Shown here piece after piece: positions 7,787 to 13,377 of a stretch of 14,163 nt of DNA. Made by a program: the position numbers and the translations under genes. The first letter of the stretch is position 1. Each line of letters starts with the position of its first letter. Origin of the DNA: Candidatus Hydrothermota bacterium (GTDB taxonomy: Bacteria > Hydrothermota > Hydrothermia > UBA1063); assembly GCA_003644895.1 (NCBI GenBank), contig QNDO01000014.1:1-14163 (forward strand). Direction: 5' to 3'. The notes under the pieces were generated by a model, which did not search any database, had not been told where the DNA came from, and saw only the letters and a program-made list of their open reading frames with translations.

Positions 7787-8000
7787 GCTCTTCTTCCTCC
7801 TCTTGAGGTTTTTTCTGTTCTAAAGTTTCTTTTGCTTTACTCACTGCAAAATCATGTGCTTCTTCAAGAACTTTTTTAAGTTTTTTCCGTGTTTCCTTCC
7901 CTGTTTCGGGTGTTAGTAAAAGGGTAATGGTTGCACCAAAAGCCATACCTATCAAAAAGGCTACAAAGCTCCCTATACCCCCCCTTTCCTCTTTACTCAT
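7764..8000 (-). CDS. YtxH-like small membrane protein
   Basis: A 78-residue protein with the YtxH layout. A glycine-rich membrane helix (residues ~8-29) is followed by LLLTPETGKETRKKL, matching the family's 'LL-aP-sGke-R' signature. A charged amphipathic helix comes next, and then a glutamate/serine-rich tail. YtxH-domain proteins are common, poorly understood envelope or stress-associated proteins, often next to DUF948 proteins, as here. A strong Shine-Dalgarno (AAGGAGG) lies 6 nt before the ATG. The start overlaps the DUF948-like gene by 8 nt, and the 3' end overlaps gap by 23 nt. The acidic tail codons double as the gap ribosome site. Confidence 0.85.
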   Translation of the reverse strand: MSKEERGGIGSFVAFLIGMAFGATITLLLTPETGKETRKKLKKVLEEAHDFAVSKAKETLEQKKPQEEEEEHESESSN

Positions 8001-8313
8001 GGGCTTCCTCCTTCTTTTTAGAGAAAATATTTTTCATAATCTTGACAGCTTGAGCGAGGGTGGATAGATACACTAGATTACGGGATATAGTATTGGCTGT
8101 TTGCTCTGCTTTAATGCTCATATTTTTAGTTCGTTCTGTTATTAATTTTATATTTTCTAAAATCTCTGGCAAAGAACCTTCGAGATCCTGTAGCGTGATG
8201 GAGAATTCATCCAATATCCGGTGTAGTTTAAGAATAAGCATTAATAGAAACACCCCTAAAATCACACCGGTTGAGATTAATGCTATAAGTAATATTTTAA
8301 TTGCAATATCCAT
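7993..8313 (-). CDS. DUF948-like membrane-anchored coiled-coil protein
   Basis: A 106-residue protein with one N-terminal membrane helix (about residues 5-30). A long heptad-like helix follows (LHRILDEFSITLQDLEGSLP and onward through ITERTKNM and AEQTANTIS), then a lysine/glutamate-rich end. This is the DUF948 arrangement, commonly paired with YtxH proteins. Function is not known; such proteins are presumed to sit at the cell envelope. It is the first gene of the six-gene minus-strand run that carries gap and pgk. The start is fixed by an in-frame TAA four codons upstream (8323-8325), and no ribosome site precedes it. Its promoter is so close that the mRNA should begin at or within about 2 nt of the ATG. 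Confidence 0.75.
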   Translation of the reverse strand: MDIAIKILLIALISTGVILGVFLLMLILKLHRILDEFSITLQDLEGSLPEILENIKLITERTKNMSIKAEQTANTISRNLVYLSTLAQAVKIMKNIFSKKKEEAHE

Positions 8314-8321
8314 AATACAAA

Positions 8322-8350
8322 TTTATAAGGGAGTTTGATAAAACAGTCAA
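8322..8350 (-). promoter_or_regulatory. sigma-70-type promoter of the DUF948-YtxH-gap-pgk operon, predicted leaderless
   Basis: Read on the minus strand, TTGACT (8350-8345) is followed by a 17-nt spacer and TATAAA (8327-8322). Only 8 nt separate the -10 element from the ATG at 8313, so transcription starting the usual 6-7 nt after the -10 puts +1 about 0-2 nt from the start codon. There is no Shine-Dalgarno in that space. It lies in the 58-nt gap behind the pdp stop codon. Confidence 0.8.
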
Positions 8351-8371
8351 GAACGAGCCTGTCATTTTTTG

Positions 8372-9673
8372 CTATTCAATGATTTCAAAAATCAGAGGTT
8401 TCTTCTCCGGTTTTGAGTCAGAGAGTATGAAAGAATCCTCCAAAATAGGTATTGCTCTGTCGAATTTTTCCTTGCTGTTGTAGCGAATTTCCATTACGAT
8501 TTCACCCTCTTTGACTCTGTCCCCAACTTTTTTATGGAGAATAATTCCCACCTTTGGGTCAATTTTGTCTTCTACTCTTTCCCTACCTGCACCCAGGATT
8601 GAAACCCCAACGCCTACTTTGTAGGTATCGTATTCGTAAAGATATCCATCTTTTTGAGCTTTGATAAAGTGTATATATTCTGTATAGGTAAACTCTTCTT
8701 TTAGAATTGCATGGGGGTCTCCACCTTGGGAGCTTACCATTTCCACCCATTTATCATACGCCTTGCCGGAAGCAAGTGATTCTAGAAGCATATTTCTAGC
8801 GTCTTTTTCACTTTCCGCTCTCCCCCCAATAATCAGCATTTGACTTCCCAGAGCCAGGGTAAGTTCCCTAACGTCCTGAGGCCCCCCTCCTCTCAATACC
8901 TCAACTGACTCAAGAACTTCTAGTGCGTTGCCTATCTTGTAACCCAGAGGTTCATCCATATTGGTTATCAGTGCCTTAACATTTTTGCCCATTTCTTTTC
9001 CGATTGAGACCATTGCCATTGCCAGTTTTTTCGCATCTTCATATTTTTTCATAAAAGCTCCACTTCCAGTTTTCACGTCGAGGACCAGGCCATCAATATC
9101 TTCTGCGAGTTTTTTGGACATAATGCTTGCTGATATTAAAGGAATACTCTCCACAGTAGCTGTAACATCTCTTAAAGCATACATTTTTCTGTCCGCAGGG
9201 CAAAGCTTTTCTGTCTGGCCAATTATTGAGACCCCGATTTTTTCCAGTTGCTGTTTGAATTCTTCCACAGAGAGGCTTGTTCTGTATCCCGGTATTGATT
9301 CCAGCTTATCCAAAGTACCGCCAGTGTGTCCAAGTGCTCTACCGGATATCATTGGAACTACAATTCCGCATGATGCAACTAGTGGTGCCAATGGAAGGGA
9401 GATTTTATCGCCGACTCCTCCTGTGGAATGTTTATCCACCTTTGGGGCTTTAATATAAGACAAATCAAGAACCTCGCCTGATTTCATCATTTCCCGGGTT
9501 AAAGAGGCCATTTCCTCGGAGTCCATACCTCGAAAGTACACTGCCATCGAAAAAGCAGCTACCTGAGAATCTGGTATATTCCCCAGGGTATACCCCTTTA
9601 TTAAAAAAGTTATCTCTTCAGGTGATAGTTTATTCCCGTCCCTTTTCTTTTTGATAATATCTACCATCCTCAC
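8372..9673 (-). CDS. pdp: pyrimidine-nucleoside phosphorylase
   Basis: This cytoplasmic salvage enzyme splits uridine, thymidine or deoxyuridine with phosphate to the base and (deoxy)ribose 1-phosphate. The 433 residues and the MRMVDII start match Bacillus-type Pdp, which is shorter than E. coli DeoA (440). The phosphate loop is KHSTGGVGDK at residues 81-90. GRALGHTGGTLDKLE follows at 111-125. Pyrimidine-binding Arg168, Ser183 and Lys187 lie in YALRDV and SASIMSKK, in the family's spacing. The C-terminal PYNP domain is complete. The start is GTG at 9673, chosen because AGGAGG sits 7 nt before it; the ATG six bases further in is 13 nt away. GTG overlaps the upstream stop by 4 nt. The specificity call, Pdp rather than thymidine-only, is from overall resemblance. 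Confidence 0.96.
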   Translation of the reverse strand: MRMVDIIKKKRDGNKLSPEEITFLIKGYTLGNIPDSQVAAFSMAVYFRGMDSEEMASLTREMMKSGEVLDLSYIKAPKVDKHSTGGVGDKISLPLAPLVASCGIVVPMISGRALGHTGGTLDKLESIPGYRTSLSVEEFKQQLEKIGVSIIGQTEKLCPADRKMYALRDVTATVESIPLISASIMSKKLAEDIDGLVLDVKTGSGAFMKKYEDAKKLAMAMVSIGKEMGKNVKALITNMDEPLGYKIGNALEVLESVEVLRGGGPQDVRELTLALGSQMLIIGGRAESEKDARNMLLESLASGKAYDKWVEMVSSQGGDPHAILKEEFTYTEYIHFIKAQKDGYLYEYDTYKVGVGVSILGAGRERVEDKIDPKVGIILHKKVGDRVKEGEIVMEIRYNSKEKFDRAIPILEDSFILSDSKPEKKPLIFEIIE

Positions 9674-11091
9674 GATGTAACCTCCTGTAATTTTTCAAAT
9701 ATCCAGGTTAAGAATATAAAACTAAATGCTAGGAGAATAAAAATTATATTTTGCCTAGCCTCTATAAATCCTTTTTTTATATATAACCCTTCTGATGGAA
9801 TTCTGTTTATTTTCTCAACTTCATAGACTTTACTGGTTATTTTTTTTTGGAAGGAAAAGTCAATGTCCTTGGAGAATAGTGCAGTATTATTGTTTCTAAT
9901 TTCGATAAACAATTGGTGATCGCCCGGTGAGAGTTCTGGCAAAGGTATAATACCAGGAAATTCTAACAGGCCATAATAAGGCTTACCATCTATCTTGATT
10001 TTGAGATACTGATTCTCTTGAGGGGGAGGGGAGAGGATTATATAAAGTTTGTTGAGATTTTGTATAAGTTTAATTTTGGGAACTGCAACATAAGAAAAAA
10101 GAGTCGTTAACATTCTGTTCAGAAAAAGTGGACTAGATTTCTGTATTTCCCATAAATCAGGTATTGTAAGTATCGCGATATTGTTCCCAGAAATCCCGGC
10201 AACAGGGTAATTCCCTAAAACAGAGGACCTAGTGATAACTTTTTTCAGATTAAGGTTTTTCCATACAATGCCTGCTTCTTTTAAAGTATAAATTGTGTCC
10301 TGAAAATGGATCTTAAAACTATCCAGTTTGATATATCTGCCGTCCTCGGGAGAAAGGATCAGTACACACTTCTCCTGTATTTCAGGAAAATTTTTCAAAG
10401 CTTTTAATCCATAGACTACCCAAAAATCTGCTTCCAGATGTTTCACTGTTCTCATCTTGTTCACATAGAAGTCGTTCAGTTCTATAATTACTCCATGGTT
10501 CATGAGATAAAACTTAAATTTATATTCAGGATGCCTATAAGTATAGAATCTCAGGGCTTTAAAGAAAGGAGAGACTCTTGAAGAAATAACAGCTATTTTA
10601 TAAAACTTCCGGTTTCTGAAACAGAAAAGTGTTGTATCTATCTCTCTTCCAGATATGAGTCCACTTAAGAAAATTTTATTATCGCCGTACTGGAGCGGTA
10701 CTACAATCATGACAGAATCTTTGAGATTAATCATATTATAATCAATTGGTTTGTTATTTATTCGTATTTCTTTGATTTTGATGTTTTCTGCGGGTATAAA
10801 AAGAGTATCAGAAGGAGAAAATGTAAACGGACTATGTCTTATAGTGACGGTCTCCTCAGCAGTATCATTAAATAGAAGAATTATCTTCCCCCTTCTTTTA
10901 AAGATTTGAAGGGTATCGGAACCAGGAAGGCGATGAAACACAATCGTATCAGCATCTTCATCTAGATTCACCCTCTCTTCAGGCCCTACAATTTTTATGG
11001 AATGTTTACTTATAGATATACCCGGAACTCTTAAGTTCAGAGCAAAAATTATCAGGATTAGAATTACAATTACTCTTCTCACTAGGAACAT
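9670..11091 (-). CDS. membrane-anchored protein with large extracytoplasmic part, family uncertain
   Basis: A 473-residue protein with a hydrophobic N-terminal helix (residues ~6-22) and one C-terminal membrane helix (~449-466) that leaves a short charged tail. The ~420 residues between would lie outside the cytoplasm and are beta-rich with many serine/threonine turns. Two stretches recall the glutamine-amidotransferase-like membrane proteins found near MoxR/von Willebrand (Bat-type) genes. One is KIAVISSRVSPFFKALRFYT (about 167-186), where those proteins have a 'vL-lsgrPs---R-L' strand. The other is NIAILTIPDLWEI, followed by a helix like their 'grv-al---dlWrw' end. This link is weak and no catalytic Cys-His pair is evident. 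The gene overlaps pdp by 4 nt, but no shared job is obvious. Confidence 0.7.
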   Translation of the reverse strand: MFLVRRVIVILILIIFALNLRVPGISISKHSIKIVGPEERVNLDEDADTIVFHRLPGSDTLQIFKRRGKIILLFNDTAEETVTIRHSPFTFSPSDTLFIPAENIKIKEIRINNKPIDYNMINLKDSVMIVVPLQYGDNKIFLSGLISGREIDTTLFCFRNRKFYKIAVISSRVSPFFKALRFYTYRHPEYKFKFYLMNHGVIIELNDFYVNKMRTVKHLEADFWVVYGLKALKNFPEIQEKCVLILSPEDGRYIKLDSFKIHFQDTIYTLKEAGIVWKNLNLKKVITRSSVLGNYPVAGISGNNIAILTIPDLWEIQKSSPLFLNRMLTTLFSYVAVPKIKLIQNLNKLYIILSPPPQENQYLKIKIDGKPYYGLLEFPGIIPLPELSPGDHQLFIEIRNNNTALFSKDIDFSFQKKITSKVYEVEKINRIPSEGLYIKKGFIEARQNIIFILLAFSFIFLTWIFEKLQEVTS

Positions 11092-11097
11092 TACTGC

Positions 11098-11126
11098 ATT
11101 TTAATTCAAAAAATGAATCAATTCAA
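11098..11126 (-). promoter_or_regulatory. predicted leaderless promoter of the membrane protein-pdp operon
   Basis: On the minus strand, TTGAAT (11126-11121) is spaced 17 nt from TAAAAT (11103-11098). Six nucleotides then precede the ATG at 11091, which places +1 at the A of the start codon. The -35 is the weaker half (4 of 6 consensus bases). No Shine-Dalgarno is present, and an in-frame TAA (11103-11101) prevents a longer protein start. Confidence 0.6.
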
Positions 11127-11130
11127 AAAC

Positions 11131-11160
11131 TTGACACTTCAGAAAATTTGCTTGTAAATT
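11131..11160 (+). promoter_or_regulatory. predicted leaderless promoter of the KaiC-like operon
   Basis: A perfect TTGACA (11131-11136) is followed by two overlapping -10 candidates, TGTAAA (11153-11158, spacer 16) and TAAATT (11155-11160, spacer 18). Either puts +1 between about 11165 and 11167, where the ATG begins. No Shine-Dalgarno is present, and the in-frame TAA at 11155-11157 fixes the start. Its -35 lies 4 nt from the -35 of the divergent promoter, so a protein bound between them could affect both. Confidence 0.6.
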
Positions 11161-11166
11161 TTAATA

Positions 11167-11529
11167 ATGAAAGAATTCACCTTCGAAAATATTAAAGATG
11201 CTCTGGAGGGGTTATCAATCTTCGCAGAAGAGTCATCAAAATTTATAGGGGAACATGGATTCAAGTTACTCGCAGAAAGAGTGCTGTGGAACCTGAGCTT
11301 TTTCCACAAGGAGGTAAAATATATAGAAGTTGATTATTCAGGACTTTTACTCCAGGAATTCCTTGAGTTAGAGATAAATGAAGAAAAGAAACTGAGGATT
11401 TTGAATGATTTTTTTCTTGAAGCTACCGTAGTATTGAGAGTGATTGTGGGTGATCGAATAGCGGACAAGGTTTTAAAGAAGGTCAAAAAGGGTATAACTG
11501 GAGGTAAATATGGAGACAAAAAAGATTAA
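11167..11529 (+). CDS. unrecognised 120-residue protein encoded before a KaiC-like ATPase
   Basis: I do not recognise the family. The protein has no signal peptide or membrane helix and appears mostly alpha-helical, with a conserved-looking core around GEHGFKLLAERVLWNLSF (about residues 28-45), an EVDYSGLLLQEFLEL stretch (about 55-69) and a basic C-terminal tail. The acidic, hydrophobic pattern suggests a compact cytoplasmic domain. Its last 20 nt overlap the start of the KaiC-like gene in another frame, which suggests paired expression. A partner or regulator of the ATPase is a reasonable guess from position alone. The start is supported by the in-frame TAA four codons upstream and the adjacent promoter. 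Confidence 0.7.
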   Translation: MKEFTFENIKDALEGLSIFAEESSKFIGEHGFKLLAERVLWNLSFFHKEVKYIEVDYSGLLLQEFLELEINEEKKLRILNDFFLEATVVLRVIVGDRIADKVLKKVKKGITGGKYGDKKD

Positions 11530-12904
11530 AACCGACATTGAAGGCTTAGATTTTGTGCTTGAGGGGGGTATACCCGCAGGGAGTACCATTATCTTTATGG
11601 GTGCTCCGGGAACTGGAAAAACAACTCTTGTACAGAATATAATCTTCAATAAGGCAAAGGAAGGACAGAGAACACTCTATATCACCACATTAGGAGAGCC
11701 CCTGCACAAACTGATAAGGTTTCAGTCCTCTTTTTCCTTTTTTCAGGAAGATCTAATTGAAGAGAAGATATTTTTTAGAGATGTTAGCGACAAGATATAC
11801 AATCGCGACATCGATTCACTAATCCAGCTAATTGACAGGGAGGTTAAGAACGTTCAGCCCAATTTTCTGGTTATAGATTCTATCAAATCTATCCGGGAGT
11901 TTCTGAATGATGACAAGGAATTCAGGAAGCTAGTATTCAATTTCTCTGCTAAATTGGCTGTATGGGATGTTATTGCTTTCTTTCTGGGCGAATATACAGA
12001 AGAGGATATATTCAGGTTTCCTGAATATTCGGTGGTTGACGGTATCATACATCTTTATGGATTGCAAGAAGTACGGTTTCAGAAGAGGTATCTGAGGGTT
12101 CTAAAATTAAGAGGTTCTGGTTTCATGCCGGGGCAACATTTATTTACAATCACCAAAGATGGAATTTCCGTTTATCCTCGAGTGAAGCCTCATGTTTCCC
12201 AGATAATTTATAAAGTGGAGGAAACGAAGGAATCGCTGGGAGTTAAAGAAATTGATAATCTCCTTGAGGGTGGTGTAAGAAGAGGAAGTATTGTTCTTGC
12301 CACGGGGCCTACAGGAGTTGGTAAGACCACATTAAGCTTGTTTTTTGCTAAAGCCGCAGCAGATAAAGGTGAAGTGACCCTAATGATAAATTTTGAAGAA
12401 ACTCCAGATATTCTGAAATATTATGCCATTCAAATAGGGCTGGATTTGCCCGAAGATAAGGTCTATTACGAATTTATCTCACCTGTAGAAGTGGATTTAG
12501 AATATGAAGCCTACAAGATCTTTCAGATGCTAGAAGAAAAAAACATAAGTCGTCTTGTACTTGATAGTCTTAATTCCTTTTATCTTGCAGCCCACAACGA
12601 CCGCCTGTACAGAGATTTTTTATGGGGGCTTTTAAACATATTAAGAGAGAGGGGCATAACCACCTATCTTGCTCTTGAGACAGAGAATCTTCCAAGAGAA
12701 GTAGTTTTCTCGGATGTAAACATCTCCATACTTTCTGATGCCATTATAACAATGGCGTATGTATACAGTGATTCTGAGATTAAGAGGGCATTGACTATCC
12801 TGAAAGCTAGGGGGCAAAATCATGATAAGACTTTCAGAGAATTTGAGATAACACCCAAGGGTATTAAAATAGGCAACCCGGTTAAAATATCTTCCATACT
12901 CTGA
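11510..12904 (+). CDS. two-domain KaiC-like RecA-superfamily ATPase
   Basis: A 464-residue protein with two tandem KaiC domains. Domain 1 has Walker A GAPGTGKTT (residues 31-39) and Walker B ending at Asp123 (FLVIDS). Domain 2 has Walker A GPTGVGKTT (266-274) and Walker B Asp352 (LVLDS). The catalytic glutamate pair is intact in domain 2 (NFEETPD, Glu296-Glu297). In domain 1 the site reads TLGEP (Gly62-Glu63), like the TLSEP form I recall from a bacterial KaiC-like subgroup distinct from cyanobacterial clock KaiC. The RYLRVLKLRGSGF and ILKARGQNHDK motifs end each domain. I saw no KaiA or KaiB and no clear copy of the clock Ser/Thr phosphosites. GGAGG lies 5-6 nt before the ATG. It probably acts in signalling with the 120-residue protein encoded just upstream; the target is unknown. 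Confidence 0.93.
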   Translation: METKKIKTDIEGLDFVLEGGIPAGSTIIFMGAPGTGKTTLVQNIIFNKAKEGQRTLYITTLGEPLHKLIRFQSSFSFFQEDLIEEKIFFRDVSDKIYNRDIDSLIQLIDREVKNVQPNFLVIDSIKSIREFLNDDKEFRKLVFNFSAKLAVWDVIAFFLGEYTEEDIFRFPEYSVVDGIIHLYGLQEVRFQKRYLRVLKLRGSGFMPGQHLFTITKDGISVYPRVKPHVSQIIYKVEETKESLGVKEIDNLLEGGVRRGSIVLATGPTGVGKTTLSLFFAKAAADKGEVTLMINFEETPDILKYYAIQIGLDLPEDKVYYEFISPVEVDLEYEAYKIFQMLEEKNISRLVLDSLNSFYLAAHNDRLYRDFLWGLLNILRERGITTYLALETENLPREVVFSDVNISILSDAIITMAYVYSDSEIKRALTILKARGQNHDKTFREFEITPKGIKIGNPVKISSIL

Positions 12905-12981
12905 TATCTTTTAGCCTCTTAAGTAATGTTGAATTTTATTTATACATCTATGCTTTTAACATGGGAATAAAAAATAAAAAC

Positions 12982-13010
12982 TTGACTGAACAATTTTCCA
13001 TTACTATAAT
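12982..13010 (+). promoter_or_regulatory. strong sigma-70 promoter of tRNA-Leu-acpP-fabF
   Basis: TTGACT (12982-12987), a 17-nt spacer and a perfect TATAAT (13005-13010) predict a start near A13017, which leaves a leader of about six nucleotides before the tRNA. It is the best promoter in the window. It sits in the 118-nt gap after the KaiC-like gene, whose remaining AT-rich bases show nothing else I can support. Confidence 0.88.
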
Positions 13011-13022
13011 CTTTACACCTTT

Positions 13023-13106
13023 GCCGAGGTGGCGGAATTGGCAGACGCGCTGGGTTCAGGACCCAGTGGAGTAGAATCCGTGCGGGTTCGAATCCCGCCC
13101 TCGGCA
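13023..13106 (+). tRNA. tRNA-Leu (anticodon CAG)
   Basis: An 84-nt class II tRNA. The acceptor stem GCCGAGG (13023-13029) pairs with CCTCGGC (13099-13105), followed by discriminator A13106. The anticodon stem CTGGG/CCCAG (13050-13054 and 13062-13066) encloses loop TTCAGGA, with CAG at 13057-13059, reading CUG. A long variable arm with a GGA/TCC stem and the T-arm GCGGG-TTCGAAT-CCCGC confirm leucine type. The 3' CCA is not encoded (ATAAA follows), so it must be added by nucleotidyltransferase. acpP starts 23 nt downstream with no terminator between. Confidence 0.97.
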
Positions 13107-13129
13107 TAAAAAATAACAAGGAGGGCACT

Positions 13130-13366
13130 ATGGATATAATGAAAGAGCTAAAGGGAATCATAATAGAGAAGCTGTCAGTGACTGAGGACCAGATCACCGA
13201 AGGGGCCAGGTTCCAAGAGGACCTGGGAGCAGATTCCTTGGATGTAGTAGAACTTGTTATGGCCATAGAAGAGAAGTTTAACATAGAAGTTCCAGATGAA
13301 GATGCAGAGAAGATCAGAACTGTTGGTGATGCTGTAAATTATATTAAAGAAAAGTTAGGAAAATAA
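13130..13366 (+). CDS. acpP: acyl carrier protein
   Basis: The 78-residue acyl carrier protein shuttles growing acyl chains on a phosphopantetheine arm in type II fatty-acid synthesis. The attachment site is Ser36 in GADSLD, and the acidic helix II that docks FabF and other enzymes follows (ELVMAIEEKF, then VPDEDAEK). Length and four-helix pattern are standard. A strong AAGGAGG (13118-13124) sits 5 nt before the ATG. The gene lies between tRNA-Leu and fabF with gaps of 23 and 11 nt. No separate promoter fits in the tRNA-acpP gap, so its mRNA is probably released from the tRNA by processing. Confidence 0.98.
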   Translation: MDIMKELKGIIIEKLSVTEDQITEGARFQEDLGADSLDVVELVMAIEEKFNIEVPDEDAEKIRTVGDAVNYIKEKLGK

Positions 13367-13377
13367 ATTCTCTTCTA

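Noticed and set aside
7473..7879. Two overlapping plus-strand frames antisense to the gap start and YtxH
   Set aside because: They mirror gap and YtxH codons, giving phenylalanine/serine-rich nonsense, and have no supporting signals.
8339..8362. ACAG/CTGT stem followed by TTTT behind pdp on the minus strand
   Set aside because: It has only four pairs, a long loop, and overlaps the clear -35 element of the next promoter. The promoter explains the bases better.
8961..9458. 165-codon open frame on the plus strand, antisense to pdp
   Set aside because: It lies wholly inside the highly conserved pdp frame, has no ribosome site or promoter, and its composition (serine/isoleucine-rich) is typical of an antisense shadow.
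11089..11099. Two-codon frame ATG-CAG-TAA overlapping the membrane protein ATG, possibly a leader mini-ORF
   Set aside because: The predicted transcription start lies at the main ATG, so this would not be transcribed. It is kept in mind only if the 5' end maps further upstream.
12884..12912. Possible terminator hairpin at the end of the KaiC-like gene (ATATC/GATAT, then TTTT)
   Set aside because: The stem is five A/T-rich pairs with an 11-nt loop and only four T after a mismatch, too weak to call.
13107..13129. A separate promoter for acpP between the tRNA and the gene
   Set aside because: The gap is 23 nt, mostly taken by the ribosome site, and no -35/-10 pair fits there.
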